From assembly GCF_001613245.1 (NCBI RefSeq), contig NZ_BDBZ01000002.1, forward strand, positions 496,001-560,000: a DNA stretch of 64,000 nucleotides. Direction: 5' to 3'. A model generated the notes under the pieces. The model saw nothing but the letters and a program-made list of their open reading frames with translations. It had not been told where the DNA came from and did no database searches. The position numbers were made by a program, and so were the translations under genes. Source of the stretch: Nocardia speluncae NBRC 108251 (GTDB lineage Bacteria; Actinomycetota; Actinomycetes; Mycobacteriales; Mycobacteriaceae). Positions 25,537-34,386 of the stretch are shown piece by piece. How positions within the stretch are numbered: the first letter of the stretch is position 1; each line of letters starts with the position of its first letter.

Positions 25537-26169
25537 ATGACGTTCTCCATCGTCGCCTGCGATCCGGAGACCGGCGCCTGGGGTGTGGGAGCGGCCTCGA
25601 AGTACCTCGCTGTCGGATCGATGGTGCCGGCTGCCCGGGCAGACGCCGGCGCCCTCGCCACGCAGGCCTACACCAACGCATCGTTCCGGCCGCTGGGGCT
25701 GTCGGCCTTACGCGAAGGGCGCAGCGCAGGCGAGACGCTCGACGCACTGTTGTCCCAGGATTCCGGTCGTGCGGCACGGCAGGTGGGCATTGTCGACGGC
25801 CGTGGCAGGTCGGCCCTCTGGACCGGTAGTGACTGCAGTACCTACGCGGGCGGCGCCCGAGGAGACGGCTACGTGGTTCTGGGGAACCTGCTGACCGGCC
25901 CGCAAGTCATCACCGCCATGGAAAATGCGTGGACCGGCGGTGATCCGGAACAATCACTGGCGCACCGCCTCTGGGCGGTCCTAAGGGCCGGAGAGGAGGC
26001 CGGCGGGGATCGGCGCGGTAGGCAGTCCGCCGCAATCCTGGTCGCCCGGCGCGGTTCGGACTATATCCTGGGTACGGATATCGAGATCGATCTCCGGGTG
26101 GATGACCACGACTTTCCACTGACGGAACTGGGCCGTCTGCTCGAGCTACGTTATGGGGCACCACCATGA
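25537..26169 (+). CDS. DUF1028 family protein
   Basis: A 210-residue DUF1028 protein: FSIVACDPETGAWGVGAASKYLAVGSMVPAA at the N-terminus, then TQAYTNASFRPLGL and GYVVLGNLLTGPQV. The family has an Ntn-hydrolase-like fold, and members sit in amino-acid or peptide catabolic clusters; activity is unproven. The ATG is four bases after the hydrolase stop, and its own stop overlaps the next gene (ATGA). Confidence 0.88.
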   Translation: MTFSIVACDPETGAWGVGAASKYLAVGSMVPAARADAGALATQAYTNASFRPLGLSALREGRSAGETLDALLSQDSGRAARQVGIVDGRGRSALWTGSDCSTYAGGARGDGYVVLGNLLTGPQVITAMENAWTGGDPEQSLAHRLWAVLRAGEEAGGDRRGRQSAAILVARRGSDYILGTDIEIDLRVDDHDFPLTELGRLLELRYGAPP

Positions 26170-26825
26170 CCGCTTCACACGAAAGCCGCCTGCGCCGTAT
26201 CCGCGTCCGGTGGCGTCTCCTCGGTCTGCCGGTGCGGCTGGCGATCCAGACCGCGGCGGTCACCGCCGCCGGGTTCGCGATCTTCGCCATCCTGCAGACC
26301 ACCGACGCTATCGACGCGACAGCCGCTTCTCTTCTGGTAGCGGTGGTTTTCGGGAGCGCCACCGTGCTCCAGCACCGGCAGGCGCAACGGCGGCAGTACA
26401 CGGTGGAGCTCATTGCCGCTTTCCAGACGACAGACCATCTGGCGGCGGCCGATACGTGGATGGCCAACCAGATCGCAGGCGACCTACCGGTCACCGCGGA
26501 TGTCTGCCTAGCCGACGAGCCCCGGGTCATCGCGATGCTCGACTACTACGAATTCCTGGCGGTGCTGGCCGAACAGGGCCTGATCGATGTGCCGCTGGTC
26601 CGTAATCTGCGCGGCGGCACCATGGCCCGGTGTTTCCTGATCTGCCACGACTATATCGAGGACCGCCGGACCCGGGTGGGGCCGGAGCTCTACCGGGGCC
26701 TGGAATTCTTCACCGAAGCAACCCGACCACCAGCCATAACCGGATCAAGGCACGATGCATCGAGCCCGGTTGCGTTCGTCCGCTTCCCCGGCTCCGAGGG
26801 GGTTCCGAACTCCGGAACACGCTGA
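26166..26825 (+). CDS. Two-helix membrane protein with DUF4760-like cytoplasmic domain
   Basis: A 219-residue protein: basic N-terminus, two transmembrane helices (about 20-45 and 52-70), then a soluble helical domain (YTVELIAAFQTTDHLAAADTWM, MLDYYEFLAVLAEQGLIDV, RCFLICHDYIEDRR). The layout resembles the DUF4760 group, some members of which accompany phage-defence or signalling genes, but nothing here proves such a role. The last 40 residues are low in complexity. It is coupled to the DUF1028 gene. Confidence 0.65.
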   Translation: MTASHESRLRRIRVRWRLLGLPVRLAIQTAAVTAAGFAIFAILQTTDAIDATAASLLVAVVFGSATVLQHRQAQRRQYTVELIAAFQTTDHLAAADTWMANQIAGDLPVTADVCLADEPRVIAMLDYYEFLAVLAEQGLIDVPLVRNLRGGTMARCFLICHDYIEDRRTRVGPELYRGLEFFTEATRPPAITGSRHDASSPVAFVRFPGSEGVPNSGTR

Positions 26826-26834
26826 AACACCGAC

Positions 26835-26865
26835 GCTCCCGGCCGACACACACTGCCCCGGGAGC
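26835..26865. terminator. Hairpin between convergent operons
   Basis: GCTCCCGG (26835-26842) pairs with CCGGGAGC (26858-26865) between the stops of the DUF4760-like gene and the ABC ATPase. There is no T-run. Confidence 0.4.
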
Positions 26866-26927
26866 TCACTGCCGGGTAAGAAGTGGCATGGGTTCGACTC
26901 CGGGCCCGCGCCTCCGGCATTACCGGG

Positions 26928-28370
26928 TCAAGCGAGCAGGGCTCTCGTTTGTGGGGCAGTGGGCCGGGCGAGAACAGCGGCGGTGCTCCCGGCTTCCACG
27001 ACCCGGCCGTCGGCGAGGACGAGCATCCGGTGACAGTGCCCGGCCACCACCGACATATCGTGGCTGATCACGAGAATGCTGATCCCGCGTTCGGCGCGGG
27101 TACGGTCGATCACCCCCATGATCGCGGTGGCTGTTTCGGCATCGAGGGCGGAGGTGATCTCGTCGCAGATCAGCACCTCGGGCGCGGCGGCCAGCGCCCG
27201 GGCGATCGCCACGCGTTGCCGCTGGCCGCCCGACAGTTCATCCGGGTAGCGGTGCAACATCGCGGCGTCGAGTTCGACCTGCCGCAGCAGTGTTACGGCG
27301 CGGCCGGCCACTTCGCGCGTCGGCGTTCCGCTCAGCCGAAGTGGCCGCGACAAGGTCTGTAACACGGTGTGTTTCGGGTTCAGTGTGGACAGTGGATTCT
27401 GGGGTATGAGCTGGATACACCGACGGTCGCGGCGGGACCGGCGGGCGTCCCCGAGGCCCAGTCGGCGTCCGTTCACCTCGAGGCGCCCCGTCGCGCGGAT
27501 GTGCAGGCCCGCGAGTGCCCGCGCCACCGTGGTCTTCCCGGCGCCGGACGGCCCGACCAGCGCGACCGATTCACCTGCGGCGACAGTGAGGTCGACCGAC
27601 TCCAGCAGGATACGACCGCCCGCACGCACGGATATCGCCTCCGCACGCAGCGCGACCTCGTCCCCCACCACCGGGCCGGCGGGCGCGGACGACCTCCTGA
27701 GCAACGCAACCCCGGATTCGCCCAGACAGACCACATCGTCGGCGAGTCGAGGAAGAGTTGCGGTGTCGTGGCCGGATACCAGGACGGCGACCTTCTCCTC
27801 GGCGGCCAGCGATCGCAGCAGGTCCGCGATCTCGTTGCGCAGTTGTCCGTGCAATCCGGCGAGCGGTTCGTCGACGACGAGCACACCGGCCCCGCGGACC
27901 AGTGCCGATGCGAGCGCCACGCGGCGCTGTTCGCCACCGGACAGTTCCCCGGGCCGGCTTCGCAGCATACGTTGCGGCAACCCGACCCGTTCGAGCGCCG
28001 CACCGTGTTCCGCGCGAGTGGACCGTGGCGCCGCCTCGGCGAGGAGTGAACGAATACGCATGGCCGGGTTCAGCGCGGCGCCCGGATCCTGGCCGACATA
28101 GGCCAGGTGCTCACGCCGGAAAGCCTGCAGCGCCGCACGATCGAAGCCGAAGATATCGTGTCCGCAGACTTCGATCGAACCGCTCACGACTGTGGTACCG
28201 GCGGCAATATGACCGAGCACTGCCCGCATCAGGGTTGTTTTTCCGGCGCCGGACGGTCCGGTGATCGCCGTGATCGTGCCCGGCGGCGCCTCGAACGATG
28301 TGGGCGCCAGCAGTTCGGCGCCGGTGCGCGCACGGATCGAAAGTTTTTCGGCCACAACACCAGTGGTCAT
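26928..28370 (-). CDS. ABC transporter ATPase with two nucleotide-binding domains (peptide/nickel type)
   Basis: A 480-residue fusion of DppD- and DppF-like ATPases. The first domain has Walker A GPSGAGKTT, signature LSGGEQRRVALASAL and Walker B LVVDEPL. The second has GPSGAGKTTVARAL, LSGGQRQRVAIARAL and LICDEITSALD, ending in a typical HDMSVVAG H-loop. One such polypeptide can energise a whole family-5 importer. The ATG overlaps the upstream permease stop (ATGA). The neighbours complete an importer for peptides, nickel or a metallophore. Confidence 0.93.
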   Translation of the reverse strand: MTTGVVAEKLSIRARTGAELLAPTSFEAPPGTITAITGPSGAGKTTLMRAVLGHIAAGTTVVSGSIEVCGHDIFGFDRAALQAFRREHLAYVGQDPGAALNPAMRIRSLLAEAAPRSTRAEHGAALERVGLPQRMLRSRPGELSGGEQRRVALASALVRGAGVLVVDEPLAGLHGQLRNEIADLLRSLAAEEKVAVLVSGHDTATLPRLADDVVCLGESGVALLRRSSAPAGPVVGDEVALRAEAISVRAGGRILLESVDLTVAAGESVALVGPSGAGKTTVARALAGLHIRATGRLEVNGRRLGLGDARRSRRDRRCIQLIPQNPLSTLNPKHTVLQTLSRPLRLSGTPTREVAGRAVTLLRQVELDAAMLHRYPDELSGGQRQRVAIARALAAAPEVLICDEITSALDAETATAIMGVIDRTRAERGISILVISHDMSVVAGHCHRMLVLADGRVVEAGSTAAVLARPTAPQTRALLA

Positions 28371-29200
28371 GCGCTGCGCCTCCCCCGTCCGAAGGCGGCT
28401 ACGGCACTGTTCACGCTCACCGCGAGCAACCCGATGGCCAGGCTCGGCGCCAATACGGCGGCGGGATTGAGCAGGATTCCGGAGGCATTCTCGCGCACCA
28501 TGACCGCCCAGTTCGCATCGCCGAGGGTGGCCGGCAACTGCAGGAACGCGGCAGTGCTCACCAGATACATCGCCTCCACGAAACGCAGACCCAGCTGGGT
28601 CAGCAATGTTTCCCGTAAGTTCGGCAGCAACTCCCGGATTACCAGATACGCCGCGCCCTCCCCCCGGCCCCGCGCTGCCTCGATGAAACCGCAGGACGCA
28701 ACCCCGGCGGCCGCCGCCGCGAAAACACGCGCGGTGTACGGGGTTCCGGCGACAACGCAGATGATCACGAGTCCCGGCACACCGGATTCCGGCCACGAGA
28801 GCATGAACAACAGCATCGCGAGTACAGGCGGCAGGAGCATGCCCAGGTCCGCCGCACGCTCGATCCACGCGCCCGCCCGCGGATACAGCGCGGCGACGGA
28901 ACCGAGCACCGCCGCGCATCCGGTCACCAGCAGTGCAATGATCACGGCGACCAGCAACAGCCCCCACCCGCCGTGCAACAACTGACTGAATACATCGTGG
29001 CCGAGCCGGTCACCGCCCAGCCATGCCTGCCCGTTCGGTTCCGCGAAGGTTATGCCGACCGGATGGTCGACGGCGCGGGGCGCGAGGATCGGCCCGGCGA
29101 CCGCGACAACCACCAGCACGACGGCGATCAGCCCGGGCAGCCAGAGCCGGATCGATGCGTTGGCGGGCCGGAGCCGGCCGGCGGTGAGCGGCAGGGTCAC
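28367..29200 (-). CDS. ABC transporter permease (DppC-like)
   Basis: A 277-residue inner-membrane permease with five to six helices, an N-terminal segment (LIAVVLVVVAVAGPILAP) and WLGGDRLGHDVFSQLLHGG, the hallmark of DppC/OppC/NikC proteins. The EAA loop near EAARGRGEGAAYLVIREL contacts the ATPase. The GTG overlaps the upstream permease stop (GTGA). It works with the DppB-like permease and fused ATPase. Confidence 0.92.
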   Translation of the reverse strand: MTLPLTAGRLRPANASIRLWLPGLIAVVLVVVAVAGPILAPRAVDHPVGITFAEPNGQAWLGGDRLGHDVFSQLLHGGWGLLLVAVIIALLVTGCAAVLGSVAALYPRAGAWIERAADLGMLLPPVLAMLLFMLSWPESGVPGLVIICVVAGTPYTARVFAAAAAGVASCGFIEAARGRGEGAAYLVIRELLPNLRETLLTQLGLRFVEAMYLVSTAAFLQLPATLGDANWAVMVRENASGILLNPAAVLAPSLAIGLLAVSVNSAVAAFGRGRRSA

Positions 29201-30138
29201 GGCCGGCCCCGGTTCGACCAGGCCCGGATGGTGTCGGCTACGAGCAGAACGCCCATGATCGTTGTCCCGGTGACGGCGACGACAGCCGCGACCAGGGCCG
29301 TATCGCGATCCGATACGGAACCGGCGATCATGGCACCCATCCCCGGATAGTTGAAGATCGTCTCCACCACCAGCGCCCCGCCGAACAGAGTGCCGACAGA
29401 CGTGGCGAACGACATCGCGATGGTCGGCCACGCGAACGGCAGGATATGACGCAGCAGCACCGTCCGCTCCGGAAGACCGTTCAAGACCGCGCTTTCCACA
29501 TGCGGCGCGGCAGCGGCATCGGTCACCGCGCCCCGGACGACCCGGAGGTTCCAGCCCACCTGCGGTATCGCCAGGGCCAGCACGGGCAGGATCAGCATTT
29601 CCGCACCGGCCGGGTAGCCGGAGCGGTCGGTGAAGGTCACCGCGGGCAACCAGCCCAGCCAGAGGGAGAAGACGAGGACGAGCAGGGTCGCGATGACGAA
29701 TTCGGGAACCGCGATCACGAAGGCCGAGCCGGGCTGGAATACGCGCGCGGCGCGACCGGTGGGCCGGGCCGCCCACCACAGGCCCAGCAGCAGCGCGACC
29801 GTCACCGTGACAAGCAGGGCGATCGAAGCCAGCAGCAGTGTTTGCGGGAACTTGTCCGCCAGCAGATCGTTCACCGATTGCCCGCGCGCCGTGGTCCCGA
29901 AATCGCCCGTGACCACACCACTGAACCACTCCCGGAAGCGGGCCGGTAGTGGCCGGTCCAAACCGAGTTCGTGCTCCTTGGCCGCGATCCGTTCCGTGCT
30001 CGCATCCCGCCCCAGCACGGCCCGGGCCGCGTTACCGGGCAGCAGGTCGACGACCACGAATACGACTGCGAGCAAGGCGACCAGCAGTCCGATACGACGC
30101 GCGACCGTCGCGGCGAATCCGATCAACGCGATATCCAC
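29197..30138 (-). CDS. ABC transporter permease (DppB-like)
   Basis: A 313-residue permease with six helices. The N-terminal LVALLAVVFVVVDLLPGNAA and the ELGLDRPLPARFREW segment are typical of DppB/OppB/NikB, and the C-terminal VETIFNYPGMG is the family signature. The GTG at 30138 overlaps the 3' end of the binding-protein gene by 16 bases. Confidence 0.92.
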   Translation of the reverse strand: MDIALIGFAATVARRIGLLVALLAVVFVVVDLLPGNAARAVLGRDASTERIAAKEHELGLDRPLPARFREWFSGVVTGDFGTTARGQSVNDLLADKFPQTLLLASIALLVTVTVALLLGLWWAARPTGRAARVFQPGSAFVIAVPEFVIATLLVLVFSLWLGWLPAVTFTDRSGYPAGAEMLILPVLALAIPQVGWNLRVVRGAVTDAAAAPHVESAVLNGLPERTVLLRHILPFAWPTIAMSFATSVGTLFGGALVVETIFNYPGMGAMIAGSVSDRDTALVAAVVAVTGTTIMGVLLVADTIRAWSNRGRP

Positions 30139-31655
30139 GCTCGCTCGAGCTGCACGCGACCGTATCCGCCCAGGGTCGGCAGGCCGTGCACGTACCGGGA
30201 GGCGATATCGATCCCGTCGGCCATCCCCCACACGAGGTATCCGCCGTGATCGTGCTGGATCCGCTGGATCTCCCGGCAGGCCGCGGTGTACTCCGCGCCG
30301 GGCGGTGCGGCGAGGGCCTCGGTGTAGGACTTGTCGAACGCGGCGTCACGGAAGCCGGTCTCGTTCCATTTCGTTCGCGAGTACATGACCTTGCTGGCGA
30401 AGAAGACCACCGAATCGTTGGTGCCCCAGTTCACCGTGTACAGCGGCGCCGTCAGCCAGGTCCGGTCGTAGAAGGCATTCGATTCCTGCACGACGACCTC
30501 GATCTTCAGCCCGATATCGGCGGCCTGGCTCGCGAAAACCTTCGCCGACTCCACCTCACCCACCGCCTCCTGTTTCGTCAGCAGGCGATACGTCTTCCCG
30601 GTATCGAATTCGGCGTCGGCGAGCAGTTGCCGGGCGCGGTCCAGGTCGCGTCCGCGCTGCGGGATCGACGTATCGTATTCCGGGTCGGCGGTGCCGAGAA
30701 TATCGTTGGCGACAGTGCCGTACCCCGACAGCACCTGCGCCACCATCGCTTCGCGATCCGCGGCGAGCCGCAATGCTTCCCGCACCCGGGGATCGGCGAA
30801 CGGCCCGTCGGAGGTGCGCATCGCGATCGCCACCGCGACATCGTTCGGACGACGGATGACCTCCAGCTCGTCCCGGGTTTCCGCCGTCCGCCCGGCCACA
30901 GCGCCCACGCTCGAGGCGAGATCGATCTGGCCCGCCATGATCGCGTTGGCCATCGATTCGGGGCTTTCGAACAGCGTGACCTCGATGGCGTCGAGCAGCG
31001 GGGCCTCCCGATACCAGTTCTCGTTGCGCACCAGGCGTGCATTGCCATTGTCGTAGGACTCCAGCCGGAACGGCCCGGTACCCACCGCTGCGGCGAAATC
31101 GGTGGTCCCGGCGGGCACTACGAACGTCATCATCCGCAGCAACAGCGGCAACTGGCTGTTCGGTGCCGCGCAGGTCAGCACCACCGCGTTCGCACCGGCG
31201 GGCTGGATATCGTCGCCGGATGCCACGGGCACCTTGGTTTCCCCCGCGATCTCCCGCAGCCGGCGCAGTGACCAGACGATATCGTCGGCGGTGACCGGAC
31301 GGCCGTCGTGGAACCGCGCGCCCTCGGCAATCGTGAAGGTCCACTTCCGCTGCTGGGCATCGGCTTCCCATGTCGAGGCCAACCGCGGAGCCACATTCGG
31401 GTCCGTGCCCGGAACGGTAAGCGCGTCGTAGACGAGCGAGGCGATGAGGAAATCGCTCTCGTTGCTCAATGTCTGATGCGGGTCACGCTCGATCTTGGAC
31501 GATTTCCCGATCGCGCCGACCCGCAACGTTCCACCCCGCTGCGGCGGGCCGTCGGATCCCTCGGAAGGTGACGAGCCGTCACCGCAACCGGCAACCAGCA
31601 GTACTGCACCCAACCCCAGGCCGGCCTTGAAGATATGACGCCTATTCAAATCCAC
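30123..31655 (-). CDS. Extracellular solute-binding lipoprotein, family 5
   Basis: A 510-residue DppA/NikA-type binding protein. It has an RR-containing signal peptide with lipobox VAGC (Cys24), then the class signature region SLVYDALTVPGT and WTFTIAEGARFHDGRPVTADDIVWSLRR. It is anchored outside the membrane and delivers ligand to the DppB/DppC permeases. The substrate could be peptide, nickel or a metal chelate. The iron-box-like dyad just upstream favours a metal-related ligand, but this is inference. The GTG start follows GAGG. Confidence 0.93.
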   Translation of the reverse strand: MDLNRRHIFKAGLGLGAVLLVAGCGDGSSPSEGSDGPPQRGGTLRVGAIGKSSKIERDPHQTLSNESDFLIASLVYDALTVPGTDPNVAPRLASTWEADAQQRKWTFTIAEGARFHDGRPVTADDIVWSLRRLREIAGETKVPVASGDDIQPAGANAVVLTCAAPNSQLPLLLRMMTFVVPAGTTDFAAAVGTGPFRLESYDNGNARLVRNENWYREAPLLDAIEVTLFESPESMANAIMAGQIDLASSVGAVAGRTAETRDELEVIRRPNDVAVAIAMRTSDGPFADPRVREALRLAADREAMVAQVLSGYGTVANDILGTADPEYDTSIPQRGRDLDRARQLLADAEFDTGKTYRLLTKQEAVGEVESAKVFASQAADIGLKIEVVVQESNAFYDRTWLTAPLYTVNWGTNDSVVFFASKVMYSRTKWNETGFRDAAFDKSYTEALAAPPGAEYTAACREIQRIQHDHGGYLVWGMADGIDIASRYVHGLPTLGGYGRVQLERAWISR

Positions 31656-31682
31656 CGCTCGACCTCATCCAGCCCGATCCAA

Positions 31683-31700
31683 GGTTAGCCTCTGCTAACC
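31683..31700. promoter_or_regulatory. Inverted repeat resembling a split iron (IdeR/DtxR) box
   Basis: GGTTAGC and GCTAACC, perfect 7-bp arms with 4 bases between, 28 bases upstream of the ABC operon start. IdeR boxes contain TTAGGTTAG/CTAACCTAA arms one base apart, so the spacing here is three longer; the match is partial. The rest of the 31656-31978 gap holds only the fumarase terminator. Confidence 0.5.
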
Positions 31701-31929
31701 GGATTGAGGGTATCGCCGTGCCTACGAGCCGGGCAATACCTCGCCGGATACCGACCGTGCTCCCGCTGTCCGGGTTCCGGTGCGGCGAAGGATGCCCGCC
31801 GGGGCGAGCACAACCGAAGGAATCGGAAGTGGTGGCTGCGGCAGGTGGCGGCGGAGCGGCCGGCGATTTCGCTCATCGAGGTGGGTAGGGACCGCTTACG
31901 GCGATGCCGATTGCACTGCTACGAAAAGG

Positions 31930-31964
31930 GGAACTCCCGGCCCCTCGAGGCGGCCGGGAGTTCC
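31930..31964 (-). terminator. Strong intrinsic terminator of the fumarase gene
   Basis: GGAACTCCCGGCC (31930-31942) pairs perfectly with GGCCGGGAGTTCC (31952-31964), a 13-bp stem with a 9-base loop, 14 bases beyond the fumarase stop. On the minus strand it is followed by CCTTTTCG, a short T-run. Confidence 0.85.
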
Positions 31965-31978
31965 GAGATCGATTCGCG

Positions 31979-33655
31979 TCAGACTCGTTCTTTCGACCGG
32001 GTGCGCACGCGCAGGGCGATCGGTTTCTGGGTTTCGGCGAAGAAATCGTTGCCCTTGTCGTCGACCACGATGAACGCCGGGAAATCCTCGACCTCGATCT
32101 TCCAGACCGCTTCCATCCCCAGTTCGGGGTATTCGAGGACCTCCACCGATTTGATGCAGTCCAGGGCGAGCCGGGCGGCGGGGCCGCCGATCGAGCCGAG
32201 GTAGAAACCGCCGTGTTCCTTGCAGGCGCGGGTGACCTGGGCGGAGCGGTTGCCCTTGGCGAGCATCACGAAAGAACCACCGGCCGCCTGGAATTGGTCG
32301 ACGTAGGAGTCCATGCGGCCCGCGGTGGTGGGGCCGAAGGAACCGGAGGCATAACCGTCGGGAGTTTTCGCCGGACCTGCGTAGTAGACGGCCATATCCC
32401 GCAGGTACTGCGGCATCTCCTCGCCCGCGTCCAGCCGCTCCTTGATCTTGGCGTGGGCGATATCGCGGGCCACCACCAGCGGGCCGGACAGCGAGAGCCG
32501 GGTCTTGACCGGGTATTTCGACAACTCGGCGCGGATCTCGTCCATCGGGCGGTTCAGATCGACGTGCACCACATCGCCGCCGAGGATCTCATCGGTCTGC
32601 TCGGGCAGGTACTGCGCGGGCTCGCGTTCGAGCTGTTCCAGGAACACGCCTTCGGGTGTGATCTTGGCCAGCGCCTGCCGGTCGGCGGAACAGGAGACGG
32701 CCAGCGCGACCGGGCAGCTCGCGCCATGTCTCGGCAACCGCACCACCCGGACATCGTGGCAGAAGTACTTACCGCCGAACTGGGCGCCGATCCCGAACGA
32801 CTGCGTCAGCGCGAACACTTCCTGCTCGAGTTCGAGATCGCGGAAGGCGTGCCCGGTCATCGACCCCTCGGTGGGCAAGTTGTCCAAGTAGTGCGCGGAG
32901 GCGTATTTGGCCGTTTTCAGGGCGAATTCGGCGCTGGTACCGCCGATGACCACAGCGAGGTGATACGGCGGGCAGGCCGCGGTGCCCAGCGAGCGGATCT
33001 TCTCGTCCAGGAACTCCAGCATCCGGGTGGGATTCAGGATGGCCTTGGTTTCCTGGTAGAGGAAGGATTTGTTCGCCGAACCGCCACCTTTGGCCATATA
33101 CAGGAATTTGTAGGACGGCTGCGCGGGATCACCCGGTGCGGAATACAGCTCGACCTGGGCGGGCAGATTCGACCCCGTGTTCTTCTCGTCCCACATGGTC
33201 ACAGGCGCCAGCTGTGAGTATCGCAAGTTCAGTTTCGTATAGGCGTCGAAAACGCCGCGGCTGATCCATTCGGCGTCGTCCACGCCGGTGAGCACGCCCT
33301 CGGACTTCTTACCCATCACGATGGCGGTACCGGTGTCCTGGCACATGGGCAGGATGCCCCCGGCAGAGATATTGACGTTCTTGAGCAGGTCGAGCGCCAC
33401 GAACCGGTCATTGCCGCTGGCCTCGGGATCGTCGATGATCCGGCGCAGCTGCGCCAGATGCGCGGGCCGCAGATAGTGGCTGATGTCGTGCATCGCCTCG
33501 GCGGTGAGCATGCGCAGCACCTCGGGATCGATCTGCAGGAAGGTCCGGCCGCCGGATTCGAAGGTGCTGACGCCTTCGGTGGTGAGCAGCCGGTACGAGG
33601 TGTCGTCGGCGCCGATCGGGAGCAGGTCTGAATAGCGGAACTCGGGAGCGGTCAC
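31979..33655 (-). CDS. Fumarate hydratase, class I ([4Fe-4S])
   Basis: A 558-residue two-domain class I fumarase. The alpha-type domain has [13 protein letters not shown] (cluster Cys), [15 protein letters not shown] and [19 protein letters not shown]. The C-terminal beta domain has [37 protein letters not shown] (quoted in part) and [17 protein letters not shown]. It interconverts fumarate and malate in the TCA cycle. The GTG at 33655 is fixed by AAGGAG eight bases upstream. An iron-box-like site lies upstream, which suits an iron-sulphur enzyme. It is monocistronic with its own terminator. Confidence 0.96.
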   Translation of the reverse strand: MTAPEFRYSDLLPIGADDTSYRLLTTEGVSTFESGGRTFLQIDPEVLRMLTAEAMHDISHYLRPAHLAQLRRIIDDPEASGNDRFVALDLLKNVNISAGGILPMCQDTGTAIVMGKKSEGVLTGVDDAEWISRGVFDAYTKLNLRYSQLAPVTMWDEKNTGSNLPAQVELYSAPGDPAQPSYKFLYMAKGGGSANKSFLYQETKAILNPTRMLEFLDEKIRSLGTAACPPYHLAVVIGGTSAEFALKTAKYASAHYLDNLPTEGSMTGHAFRDLELEQEVFALTQSFGIGAQFGGKYFCHDVRVVRLPRHGASCPVALAVSCSADRQALAKITPEGVFLEQLEREPAQYLPEQTDEILGGDVVHVDLNRPMDEIRAELSKYPVKTRLSLSGPLVVARDIAHAKIKERLDAGEEMPQYLRDMAVYYAGPAKTPDGYASGSFGPTTAGRMDSYVDQFQAAGGSFVMLAKGNRSAQVTRACKEHGGFYLGSIGGPAARLALDCIKSVEVLEYPELGMEAVWKIEVEDFPAFIVVDDKGNDFFAETQKPIALRVRTRSKERV

Positions 33656-33770
33656 CGATCGCACTCCTTCGGAAGTGGGCTGCGGGTGGAACAGAGCACA
33701 GCCGCGGTGGACGCCGCTGTACCGGGAGTCGAGCACAGCGAGCTTAGCGACCGATCGCCACACAACCCCG

Positions 33771-33786
33771 AGTAAGGCAACCCTAA
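33771..33786. promoter_or_regulatory. Iron-box-like (IdeR) site upstream of fumarase
   Basis: AGTAAGGCAACCCTAA matches the inner 16 bases of the IdeR consensus (GGTWAGSCTWACCTWA-like) with about two mismatches; the outer TTA is absent. It lies about 115 bases before the fumarase start, between it and the NUDIX gene. Confidence 0.4.
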
Positions 33787-33817
33787 ATCGTAACCTCCGG
33801 GGCGCGGCCGCGGGACG

Positions 33818-34351
33818 CTACTGCGTGCGCAGTGTCAGCAACAGGTAGGCGGCCAGCGACGGACCGTCGGCGATCAGCCCGTCCCGCAGCATGCCCTCCA
33901 CCTCGGACCGCGAAAACCACTGCTGGCGCATGTCCTGCTCGGTGTGCTCCCGATTCGGCTCACCGGGCGACAGATCGGTGGCGAGGAAAACATGGCATCC
34001 CTCCGCGGTCATCGCATTCGCGACCTGAACCCGGCCGAGCCATTCCATCCGCCCTGCCGTGAAACCGGTCTCCTCGCAGAGTTCGGCCGCAGCCAGTTCC
34101 TCCGGGCTCCCCGTCACCCCCGCCGGAAACGCGCCCGACGGGAACTCCCAGGTCCGGGCGCGTACCGGGTACCGATATTGCTCCACGAGATGGAAGCCCT
34201 CGTTGTCCATGGGGATGACGAGCGCGAAGTCCGGTTTCTCGATCACCGAGTACAGGCCGGGCGACCCGTCCCCGCGCTCGATGCGATCCTCGCGCACCGT
34301 CAACCACGGATTTTCGTACACGACCCTGGACGCCACGGTTCTGATGCTCAC
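33818..34351 (-). CDS. NUDIX hydrolase (ADP-ribose pyrophosphatase-like)
   Basis: A 177-residue NUDIX protein: RTWEFPSGAFPAG precedes the box GSPEELAAAELCEETGF. The usual Arg of the REL segment is Ala here (AAAELCEETG); the EExG metal-binding part is intact. The WEFPxG start and ~180 length suggest a nucleoside-diphosphate-sugar or ADP-ribose hydrolase. The Arg loss could weaken or change activity. It is a single gene. Confidence 0.88.
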   Translation of the reverse strand: MSIRTVASRVVYENPWLTVREDRIERGDGSPGLYSVIEKPDFALVIPMDNEGFHLVEQYRYPVRARTWEFPSGAFPAGVTGSPEELAAAELCEETGFTAGRMEWLGRVQVANAMTAEGCHVFLATDLSPGEPNREHTEQDMRQQWFSRSEVEGMLRDGLIADGPSLAAYLLLTLRTQ

Positions 34352-34386
34352 GCGTCCAGTGTCATACCGCGCTCACCCCGATGCCG

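Noticed and set aside
26166..26825. DUF1028 plus DUF4760-like pair as a phage-defence system
   Set aside because: There is no nuclease, NTPase, toxin or reverse transcriptase nearby; the link is only by fold resemblance.
31704..31978. Plus-strand frames between the ABC operon and fumarase
   Set aside because: They run through the fumarase terminator hairpin and into the antisense of the gene.
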